Positions 55,100-62,195 of a stretch of 64,000 nt of DNA are shown one piece after another. Each line of letters starts with the position of its first letter. Position 1 is the stretch's first letter. The stretch is from Microbacterium sp. 11MF (GTDB lineage Bacteria > Actinomycetota > Actinomycetes > Actinomycetales > Microbacteriaceae), in NCBI RefSeq assembly GCF_000383475.1, contig NZ_KB911459.1, forward strand, positions 882,467 to 946,466, read 5' to 3'. A program made the translations under genes and the position numbers. A model generated the notes under the pieces. That model made no database searches, was not told where the DNA came from, and saw only the letters and a list, made by a program, of their open reading frames with translations.

Positions 55100-55402
55100 T
55101 CAGGCTCCGACGGTGACCCCGGGCGCGAAGGCGACGTAGCCCGAGAAGTCCGCATCCACACGGTCGAATGCGGACGGGTACGGGTTCGGGTACGACCAGG
55201 CGCCGTCGGACAGGCGTTCCGAACCGGCCTCGATGTGGAAGTACTGACATTCGCCCTTCCACGGGCACGTGTACGGCGTCGGGCTCTCGACCAGCACGCC
55301 CTCTTTGACGGATGCCGGCGGGAAATAGGCGTTCCCTTCGATCCGGATGATCTCGTCGTCATTCGCCTCTGCGATGACCGTCTCGCCGATGGTCGCCTTC
55401 AT
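55100..55402 (-). CDS. DUF427 family protein
   Basis: A 100-aa small beta-barrel protein: 'MKATIGETVIAEANDDEIIRIEGNAYFPP', 'YTCPWKGECQYFHI', 'WSYPNPYPSAFDRVDADFSGYVAF'. These match DUF427, whose role is unknown. The conserved Cys and Trp-Lys-Gly patch suggests a ligand pocket. GGAGAA lies upstream of the ATG and TACGCT (55435-55440) is a likely -10. It lies tail-to-tail with GH35 with no spacer. Confidence 0.88.
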   Translation of the reverse strand: MKATIGETVIAEANDDEIIRIEGNAYFPPASVKEGVLVESPTPYTCPWKGECQYFHIEAGSERLSDGAWSYPNPYPSAFDRVDADFSGYVAFAPGVTVGA

Positions 55403-55466
55403 GCCGTTCTCCGCTCATCCGGTGGTGTGGCCTCAGCGTACGCCCGGCGGAGAGTAGCGTGGGCGG

Positions 55467-56789
55467 GTGGACGCAGTCGGACGAGCGAACGGTCCGGGTC
55501 TGCGAGCCTGGCTCATCTGGGGCACCGGTGTCGCCGCGTACATGTTGGCCGTCACCAACCGCACGTCCCTGGCTGCGGTGGGCGTCGACGCCGCCGACCG
55601 GTTCCAGGCGGATGCCGCGACCCTGTCGCTGTTCGCGGTGGTCCAGCTCGCCGTCTACGGCGGTATGCAGATCCCCGTGGGCGTCCTCCTCGACCGCTAC
55701 GGCTCCCGACCCATCATCACGATCGGGATGCTGCTGATGGCGGCCGGCCAGCTGACGATGGCCCTGTCCCCCAGCGTCGGCGTGGCGATCGTCGCGCGCA
55801 TGCTGCTCGGAGCGGGCGATGCCGCCGTCTTCCCCGCTGTCCTTCGCCTGGTGGCGACGTGGTTCCCGGCACAGCGCGGGCCGCTCATGGTGCAGTTGAC
55901 CGGCATCCTCGGGCAAGCGGGTCAGCTCATCGCGGTCATCCCCATCGCCGCCGTCCTCCACGCGACGGACTGGAGCGTGACGTTCGGGGGGATCGCCGGG
56001 CTCTGCGTGCTCTTCGCGATCCTCGTCTTCGCGATCGTCCGCAACCGCCCGCCCGAACTCGCGCGCGACGTCAGCGTCGACACCGACACCGGCGCCATCC
56101 GCGTCGTGACGTCGACGATCGACACCGGGGTCGGCATCCGCGCAGCACTCGCCCACCCGGGGACGCGACTGGCTTTCTGGTCGCACTTCACGACGCCTTT
56201 CGCGGGCACCGCGTTCATCCTGCTGTGGGGTTTCCCGTACCTCACCGCGGGCGAAGGGCTCACCGTGGGCCAAGCCGGCGCGCTCACCTCGATCTACGTC
56301 TTCGCCGGGATGGCGCTCGGTCCCGTCCTCGGAGAGCTGTCGCGGAGAGCGCCCCACCGGAGATCGCGTGCCCTCGTGCTTCCCGCTGTCGGGTTCCAAC
56401 TGCTGGCGTGGTCGGCCGTCATCCTTTGGCCGGGGCGTTCACCGATCTGGCTCCTCGTCATTCTGCTCATCGCTCTCGCCATGGGCGGGCCGGCGTCGAT
56501 GATCGCCTTCGACCACGCTCGGACGCACAATCCGTCGCACCGGCTCAGCACGGCGACCGGGGTCACCAATGCGGGTGGCTTCCTCGCCGCCCTCCTCGCG
56601 ATCTTCGCGATCGGCTTCGTGCTCGATCTGCAGGGAGCGGGCACCCCCGACACCTACCGACTCGATGCCTTCCGCATCGCGTTCCTCGTCCAGATTCCGC
56701 TGTGGGTCCTCGGTGCGGTGTTCATCAGCATCGAACGGCGGCGCACCCGCATCCATATCGGGATGGACGAGCCCCGCCGGCGCGTCTGA
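55467..56789 (+). CDS. MFS transporter (NarK/ACS-like)
   Basis: A 440-aa major facilitator superfamily protein with about 12 helices. The loop 2-3 signature reads 'PVGVLLDRYGSRPIITIG'. 'FPAVLRLVATWFPAQRGPLMVQLTGILGQAGQLIAVIP' is typical of the organic-anion/nitrate-like MFS branch. The central cytosolic loop and second half end with a short basic tail. The substrate is unknown. GTG start with TAGCGT 6 nt upstream (55455-55460), fitting a leaderless transcript. Terminated by the hairpin at 56799-56832. Confidence 0.9.
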   Translation: MDAVGRANGPGLRAWLIWGTGVAAYMLAVTNRTSLAAVGVDAADRFQADAATLSLFAVVQLAVYGGMQIPVGVLLDRYGSRPIITIGMLLMAAGQLTMALSPSVGVAIVARMLLGAGDAAVFPAVLRLVATWFPAQRGPLMVQLTGILGQAGQLIAVIPIAAVLHATDWSVTFGGIAGLCVLFAILVFAIVRNRPPELARDVSVDTDTGAIRVVTSTIDTGVGIRAALAHPGTRLAFWSHFTTPFAGTAFILLWGFPYLTAGEGLTVGQAGALTSIYVFAGMALGPVLGELSRRAPHRRSRALVLPAVGFQLLAWSAVILWPGRSPIWLLVILLIALAMGGPASMIAFDHARTHNPSHRLSTATGVTNAGGFLAALLAIFAIGFVLDLQGAGTPDTYRLDAFRIAFLVQIPLWVLGAVFISIERRRTRIHIGMDEPRRRV

Positions 56790-56798
56790 CCGGAACGA

Positions 56799-56832
56799 CG
56801 AACGACCCGCTCCGGGAGGAACGGGTCGTTCG
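56799..56832. terminator. Bidirectional terminator between MFS and DUF6458-like genes
   Basis: CGAACGACCCG (56799-56809) pairs perfectly over 11 bp with CGGGTCGTTCG (56822-56832); loop of 12 nt. It lies in the short space between convergent stops. Confidence 0.75.
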
Positions 56833-56846
56833 ATGTCTGTCGCGTG

Positions 56847-57104
56847 TCAGACGGTGCCGTCTCCCGACGTCCGCGTCTCGGAGCGGGTGACCCGCTCCCC
56901 CGCGACGGGGTCCACCGTTCGGACGGTGGACTCGCTGGAACGCCGACGCATCATCAGCACGAGGCCGAGGATGAAGACGACGACACCGGCGCCCATCAGG
57001 ATGTAGCCGATCAGGTCGAGGTCGACGTACTGGACGTCGACGTCGATGGCGAACGTCAGGATGGCTCCGATGACGAACAGCACGATTCCGGTTCCGATGC
57101 TCAT
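56847..57104 (-). CDS. Small two-helix membrane protein (DUF6458-like)
   Basis: An 85-aa protein with two membrane helices ('IGTGIVLFVIGAILTFAIDVDVQYVDLDLIG' and 'ILMGAGVVVFILGLVLMM') followed by an RRR stop-transfer and a Ser/Thr/Arg-rich cytosolic tail. I recognise it as a DUF6458-type actinobacterial protein of unknown function. The ATG at 57104 is 7 nt after GGGAG; a GTG two codons earlier is possible. Confidence 0.75.
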   Translation of the reverse strand: MSIGTGIVLFVIGAILTFAIDVDVQYVDLDLIGYILMGAGVVVFILGLVLMMRRRSSESTVRTVDPVAGERVTRSETRTSGDGTV

Positions 57105-57186
57105 GCGCACACTCCCTCTCTTGGCGGTGTGCTCCGATCATCCCCGACCCTGACAGGAACCTGATAGCCCTTGACAGGGGGCGGAA

Positions 57187-57957
57187 TCAGGCTGTGGCTC
57201 GCGGTTGCACGGTGAGCCAGTCACCGTATTTGGCCGGTCGGCCGTCGCCGGAGGATGTGCCCGTGAGACGTCGCCGAAGCCACGGGCCGAGGTGTTCGCG
57301 GAAGTAGCGGGCGCGACTCAGGGACACCGCCGAGTCCGCCTCGTCGAGCCGCCACCACTGCGCGGGCGGTCGTTCGCCGAGGGCCTCGAGGACGCGTGCC
57401 GCGACCCGATGGTGGCCTCGGGAGTTCATGTGGAGACGATCCGCCGACCAGAACGAGGGGTCCGAGAGCTCGGCGTCCGGCCAGTTGAGCGCGACGACGA
57501 GGTCATCACGACCGCGGATCCGTTCCGTCACCGCGCGCGACAGCTCATCGCCGCGGCGCTGGATAAGCCCCGACAGCGGCAGTTGCGCCGACGGGTTGGC
57601 CCCCGACAGGACGATCATCGTGACGCCCTCTTCATCGCAGCGCCGCAGCACCTGCGAGAAGACGTCGGCGACACGGGCGATGGGAGTGCGGGGGCGGAGC
57701 ATGTCGTTGCCGCCGCCGTTGAACGAGAGGTGCGTCGGGTTCAGGGCGAGGGCGCGCTCCAACTGCTCGTCGACGATCGGTCCGATGAGCTTGCCGCGTA
57801 CGGCGAGGTTCGCGTACGAGATCGCCTCGCCTCGCGAATCGGCCCATCCCTGCGCGACCAGGTCGGCCCAGCCTCGGACCGTCCCGTCGGGCAGCTCGTC
57901 ACCCACGCCCTCCGTGAACGAATCCCCGATCGCGACGTAGCGGACTTCCTGTGACAT
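57187..57957 (-). CDS. SGNH/GDSL hydrolase
   Basis: A 256-aa esterase/lipase-like protein. Block I 'AIGDSFTEGVGDE' has the catalytic Ser, block III 'NGGGNDM' the oxyanion Asn, and block V 'DRLHMNSRGH' the Asp/His pair. No signal peptide, so cytosolic. The substrate is unknown; GDSL enzymes deacetylate sugars or hydrolyse short esters. TAGGCT lies 6 nt before the ATG (57964-57969), indicating a leaderless mRNA. The ~50-residue C-terminal tail is basic and contains an RRRL run. Confidence 0.9.
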   Translation of the reverse strand: MSQEVRYVAIGDSFTEGVGDELPDGTVRGWADLVAQGWADSRGEAISYANLAVRGKLIGPIVDEQLERALALNPTHLSFNGGGNDMLRPRTPIARVADVFSQVLRRCDEEGVTMIVLSGANPSAQLPLSGLIQRRGDELSRAVTERIRGRDDLVVALNWPDAELSDPSFWSADRLHMNSRGHHRVAARVLEALGERPPAQWWRLDEADSAVSLSRARYFREHLGPWLRRRLTGTSSGDGRPAKYGDWLTVQPRATA

Positions 57958-57986
57958 CCCGCCAGCCTACGAGTCGCAGCCGTCGA

Positions 57987-59336
57987 TCAGTCCGCGAGGC
58001 TGCGACCTCGCGACTCGGCGAGCCCCCACGCGGCGGCCGCCGCGACCGCGAAGAAGGCACTCAGCACGATGAAGACGAGCGGGATGCCGCCGAGCGCTTG
58101 GAGCGCGGGGACGACCGGAGGCGCGAGGATCGAGGCGATGCGGCCGATGCCCGCCGCCCAGCCGGCACCGGTCGCCCGAAGGGTCGTGGCGTAGGTCTCG
58201 GGCGTCACGGCGTAGAGGGCGCCCCAGGCGCCGAGGTTGAAGAACGACAGCGCCATCCCCGTGGCGAGGATCGTCGGCACCGTCGTCGCCTGTCCGAACA
58301 GGATCGCGGCGACCGCGGAACCGGCGAGGAACACCGAGAGCGTCGCGCGCCGCCCCCACTTCTCGATCAGCCACGCGGCGACGGCGTATCCGGGCAGCTG
58401 GGCCAGGGTGATGAGCAGCGTGAACTCGAAACTGCGCACCAGACCGAACCCCTGCGACACGAGGAGCGTCGGGATCCAGATGAAGGCGCCGTAGTACGAG
58501 AAGTTCACGCAGAACCAGACGACCCAGAGTGCGGCGGTGCGCACGCGCACGTCGGGGGCCCAGAGGCCGCGCAGCCGCATCCCCACCGTCGTCGCGGGTG
58601 CTGCCGGGGCGTCCGGGGCGAGCGCGGAGTCGGTCGACGTCCGTCCGAACAGTGGGCGCGATGCTTCGAGGTCGGAGACGATCCGCTCCGCGTCGGAGAC
58701 CCGTCCGCGGGAGGCCAGCCAGCGTGGCGACTCGGGGAGACCCCAGCGCACCACGAGGGCGTAGACCGCGGGGACGGCGCCGATCGCGAGGGCCCAGCGC
58801 CACCCCTCGGCGACCGACGGGATGACGAGGTAGCCGATCAGGGCGGATGCCGTCCACCCGACGGCCCAGAACGCTTCGAGGACGACGATGATCCGCCCCC
58901 GCATCCGGGCCGGCGCGAACTCGCTCACGTAGGTGCTGGCGACGGGCAGCTCGGCGCCGAGCCCCAGTCCCACCAGGAACCGCAGCGCGATCAGAGCCAC
59001 GAGACCACCGGCGAGGGCGCTCGCGCCGGTGGCGACGCCGTAGACGAGCAGGGTGAGGGCGAAGACCGATCGCCGGCCGATGCGGTCGGCGAGCAGACCG
59101 CCGACGGTCGCGCCGATCGCCATGCCCGCGAAGCCCGCGGAGGCGATCCACGATGTCGAGGCCGGCGTGAGGTCCCACTCGCTGACCAGCGCGGCGATGA
59201 CGAACGAGATCAGCCCGACGTCCATCGCGTCCAAGGCCCAGCCGGCGCCCGAACCGGTCAGGACACGCAGGTGGGTCCGGGTGAACGGCAGACGGTCGAG
59301 CCGGCTGGCGACGGAGCCCGTCGTGGTCGTGGTCAT
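57987..59336 (-). CDS. MFS transporter (sugar/aromatic-acid porter-like)
   Basis: A 449-aa MFS protein with 12 predicted helices. 'TGSGAGWALDAMDVGLISFVIAAL' is characteristic of aromatic-acid:H+ symporter/sialate porter-type members. The loop 2-3 motif is 'GGLLADRIGRRSVFALTL' and the matching 'IEKWGRRATLSVF' lies in the second half. Also 'RFLVGLGLGAELPVASTYVSEFAP'. The substrate is unknown. TACGAT is 6 nt upstream of the ATG (59343-59348). Upstream of SGNH hydrolase on the same strand, but each has its own -10. Confidence 0.9.
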   Translation of the reverse strand: MTTTTTGSVASRLDRLPFTRTHLRVLTGSGAGWALDAMDVGLISFVIAALVSEWDLTPASTSWIASAGFAGMAIGATVGGLLADRIGRRSVFALTLLVYGVATGASALAGGLVALIALRFLVGLGLGAELPVASTYVSEFAPARMRGRIIVVLEAFWAVGWTASALIGYLVIPSVAEGWRWALAIGAVPAVYALVVRWGLPESPRWLASRGRVSDAERIVSDLEASRPLFGRTSTDSALAPDAPAAPATTVGMRLRGLWAPDVRVRTAALWVVWFCVNFSYYGAFIWIPTLLVSQGFGLVRSFEFTLLITLAQLPGYAVAAWLIEKWGRRATLSVFLAGSAVAAILFGQATTVPTILATGMALSFFNLGAWGALYAVTPETYATTLRATGAGWAAGIGRIASILAPPVVPALQALGGIPLVFIVLSAFFAVAAAAAWGLAESRGRSLAD

Positions 59337-59370
59337 CCCTGCATCGTACGAGGGGAGCGCCGATCCGGGC

Positions 59371-60402
59371 TCACTCGCCGAGCATCTCGCGGACCATCGG
59401 AATCACCTTGGTGCCGTAGAGCTCGATCGAACGCATCAGCTTCTCGTGCCCGAGAGTGCCGTTGGCGTACTTGAGATCGAATCGCGAGGCGCCGAGGGTC
59501 GTGATGGTGTCGGCGATCTTGCGCGCCACCGTCTCGGGTGATCCGGCGTAGATCGAACCCTCCGGGCCGACCTCGTGCTGGAACCGCATCCGGCTGTAGG
59601 GAGGCCAGCCGCGGTCGCGGCCGATCGAGTTGTTCTGCGCTTCGAAGCCCGGGTAGGCCTCTTCCCACGCCTGCTCGTCCGTGTCGGCGATGTATCCCGG
59701 AGAGTGGATGCCGATGGGCTGAGCCTCGGTGCCGAGCTCTCCGACGGCGCGGTGGTACAGGTCGACGTAGGGGCGGAAGCGGGCCGCCGGGCCGCCGATG
59801 ATGGCCAGCATCAGCCCGTACCCGTAGCGGGCGGTGCGGATGACCGACTCGGGCGATCCGCCCACGCCCACCCAGGCGCGGAAGCCGTGCTCGGTCTTGG
59901 GGAAGACGTCCGCGTCGGTGAGAGGGGCCCGGGTCGATCCCTGCCACGTGACCGGCTTCTCCGTCCGGAGCAGCGAGAACAACTCGAGCCGCTCTTCGAA
60001 GAGGGCTTCGTAGTCGGAGAGGTCGAACCCGAAGAGCGGGAAGGACTCGATGAAGGATCCGCGTCCGAGGATGACCTCAGCGCGACCGTTCGAGATCGCC
60101 GACAGCGTCGCGAAGCGCTCGTATACGCGTACCGGATCGTCGCTGGAGAGGACGGTCACAGCGGTGCCGACGCGGATGCGTTCGGTCTGCGCGGCGATCG
60201 CCGCGAGGACGATCTCGGGGCTCGACACGGAGTAGTCCGCGCGGTGGTGCTCCCCCACGCCGATGAAGTCGACGCCCACCTGATCGGCGAGGGTCGCCTG
60301 CGCGACGAGATTCCGGATCGCCTGAGCGCCCGATACCTTGTCGCCGTTCTCATCGACGGTGATGTCGCCGAACGTGTCCAGGCCAAGTTCCACAGCGGTC
60401 AT
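59371..60402 (-). CDS. LLM-class flavin-dependent oxidoreductase
   Basis: A 343-aa luciferase-like monooxygenase domain protein (TIM barrel, FMNH2/F420-dependent). 'DFIGVGEHHRADYSVSSPEIVLAAIAAQTERIRVGTAVTVLSSDDPVRVYERFATLSAISNGRAEVILGRGSF' is a textbook pattern. 'GVGGSPESVIRTARYGYGLMLAIIGG' follows. The true substrate is unknown. The ATG at 60402 has AAAGGGG upstream; an in-frame start five codons earlier is less well supported. Confidence 0.92.
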   Translation of the reverse strand: MTAVELGLDTFGDITVDENGDKVSGAQAIRNLVAQATLADQVGVDFIGVGEHHRADYSVSSPEIVLAAIAAQTERIRVGTAVTVLSSDDPVRVYERFATLSAISNGRAEVILGRGSFIESFPLFGFDLSDYEALFEERLELFSLLRTEKPVTWQGSTRAPLTDADVFPKTEHGFRAWVGVGGSPESVIRTARYGYGLMLAIIGGPAARFRPYVDLYHRAVGELGTEAQPIGIHSPGYIADTDEQAWEEAYPGFEAQNNSIGRDRGWPPYSRMRFQHEVGPEGSIYAGSPETVARKIADTITTLGASRFDLKYANGTLGHEKLMRSIELYGTKVIPMVREMLGE

Positions 60403-60430
60403 GTCCGCCCCTTTCATTCAGATGCATGAA

Positions 60431-60468
60431 CGTCGGGGGATGCCGGATATTCCCGGCATCCCCCGACG
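60431..60468 (-). terminator. Strong terminator hairpin after the DUF885 gene
   Basis: CGTCGGGGGATGCCGG (60431-60446) pairs perfectly over 16 bp with CCGGCATCCCCCGACG (60453-60468), loop of 6 nt. It begins 18 bp after the DUF885 stop on the minus strand. Confidence 0.8.
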
Positions 60469-60486
60469 GAGAGTTTCGACGTCTTG

Positions 60487-62163
60487 TCAGCTGTCGCGCA
60501 GGGCGGCACGGAGGGTGTCGAGCCCGACGCCGCCGAGGCGGAGTGCTCGCATGTGGAAGCTCTTGATGTCGAAGTCGGAACCCCCGCGCTGAGCGGCCTC
60601 GTCGCGGATCTGCTCCCAGATCCGCTGGCCGACCTTGTACGACGGTGCCTGACCCGGCCACCCGAGGTAGCGGTTCACCTCGAACTGGATGAACTCGTCG
60701 GACATGTTGACGTTCCGCCGCATGAACTCGAGAGCGTAGTCGGCGTCCCACGTACCGGTGCCGTCGAGCCGCGGCTTGCCGAGATGGACGCCGATGTCGA
60801 GGACCACGCGGGCCGCCCGCATCCGCTGTCCGTCGAGCATGCCCAGGCGGTCCGCGGGGTCGTCGAGGTAGCCGAGCTCCGCCATGAGTCGCTCGGCGTA
60901 CAGGGCCCACCCCTCGGCGTGTCCGCTGGAACCGGCGAGCAGGCGCCGCCACGAGTTCAGCTCGGTCCGGTTGTAGACCGCCTGCGCGATCTGCAGGTGG
61001 TGCCCCGGAACACCCTCGTGGTAGACCGTCGTGAGCTCCCGCCAGGTGTCGAAGGTGTCGACGCCCTCGGGGACCGACCACCACATCCGGCCGGGCCGCG
61101 AGAAGTCGTCCGTCGGGCCGGTGTAGTAGATGCCGCCCTCGTTCGTCGGCGCGATCATGCATTCGAGGCGACGGATCGGGTCGGGGATGTCGAAGTGGGT
61201 GCGTCCGAGTTCCTCGACGGCGCGATCGCTGGTCTCCTGCATCCACTTCTGCAGCGCCTCGGTGCCGCGGAGCTTCCGCGCCTCGTCCTGCTCGAGGAAG
61301 GCGACGGCCTCCTCGACGCTGGCACCGGCCTGGATCTCGTTCGCGATCGACTCCTGCTCGGCGACCATCCGCGAAAGCTCCTCGACGCCCCATTCGTAGG
61401 TCTCGTCGAGGTCGATCGTCGCGCCGAGGAACCGACGCGAGTGGAGCGCGTAGAGCTCCCGGCCCACGGCATCCACCTCGGTGGCCGCCGGTGCCAGTTC
61501 GTCGCGGAGGAACGCCGCGAGCTGGTCGTATGCGACACGAGCGGCGCCCGAATTGTCGGCGAGCTCGCGCGCGAGCGAGGCGGGAAGGTGACCGTCGGCG
61601 GGGGCCGCATCGCCGACGAAGGTCGCGAAGAAGCCGGTGTCGCTCGTGTATCGCGCGATCTGCGTCACGACCTCGCGGACCTGGCGACGCGCGGGGACGA
61701 CGCCCTCGGCGATCCCCTGCCGGAGCGTCTCGATGTATCCGCCGAGCGCCGTCGGGATGGCCGCGAGGCGCGTGGCGACGACGGACCAGTCCTCGACGGT
61801 GTCGGTCGGCATGAGGTCGAATGCCGCGCGGATGTCCTGAGACGGCGAGGCGATCACGTTGAGGTCGCGCAGGTGCGACTTCGCCGCGTGCAGGTCGAGC
61901 TGCAGCCCGAGCTCCGCCGAGAGGTCCATCTTCGTGACCTCGTCGACGTCATCGACCGCGTCCGCGGCCTGCAGGGCGCGAAGCGTCTCGCCCGCCGCAG
62001 CAGCGAGGCGGTCGTGTCCCTCCGGTGAGAAGTCATCGAGACGGCCGTTGTGCTCGGTGCGTCCGATGTAGGTCGCGAGACTCGGTGAGAGCTCTGCCAG
62101 CGTGTCCACCCAGCGGTCCGCGATCGTGTCGATCGGAGTGGGCGTGCGTTGTGCGTCGGTCAT
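60487..62163 (-). CDS. DUF885 family protein (predicted zinc metallopeptidase/carboxypeptidase-like)
   Basis: A 558-aa all-helical protein. The signature 'TTVYHEGVPGHHLQIAQAV' contains the HExxxH zinc motif of DUF885. Downstream 'GSSGHAEGWALYAERLMAELGYLDDP' supplies a further Glu ligand. Homologues are thought to be dipeptidyl/carboxypeptidases, but function is largely unproven. No signal peptide. The ATG at 62163 has TACGCT 6 nt upstream (62170-62175), so the mRNA is probably leaderless. It is followed by a strong hairpin and is probably monocistronic. Confidence 0.9.
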   Translation of the reverse strand: MTDAQRTPTPIDTIADRWVDTLAELSPSLATYIGRTEHNGRLDDFSPEGHDRLAAAAGETLRALQAADAVDDVDEVTKMDLSAELGLQLDLHAAKSHLRDLNVIASPSQDIRAAFDLMPTDTVEDWSVVATRLAAIPTALGGYIETLRQGIAEGVVPARRQVREVVTQIARYTSDTGFFATFVGDAAPADGHLPASLARELADNSGAARVAYDQLAAFLRDELAPAATEVDAVGRELYALHSRRFLGATIDLDETYEWGVEELSRMVAEQESIANEIQAGASVEEAVAFLEQDEARKLRGTEALQKWMQETSDRAVEELGRTHFDIPDPIRRLECMIAPTNEGGIYYTGPTDDFSRPGRMWWSVPEGVDTFDTWRELTTVYHEGVPGHHLQIAQAVYNRTELNSWRRLLAGSSGHAEGWALYAERLMAELGYLDDPADRLGMLDGQRMRAARVVLDIGVHLGKPRLDGTGTWDADYALEFMRRNVNMSDEFIQFEVNRYLGWPGQAPSYKVGQRIWEQIRDEAAQRGGSDFDIKSFHMRALRLGGVGLDTLRAALRDS

Positions 62164-62195
62164 CCCTCGAGCGTAGAGCGTCGCACCGCCGGACG

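Noticed and set aside
57130..57180. TGACAGG direct repeats upstream of the DUF6458-like gene
   Set aside because: Only two short copies with uneven spacing and no clear relation to a -10/-35 pair; not enough to call a regulatory site.
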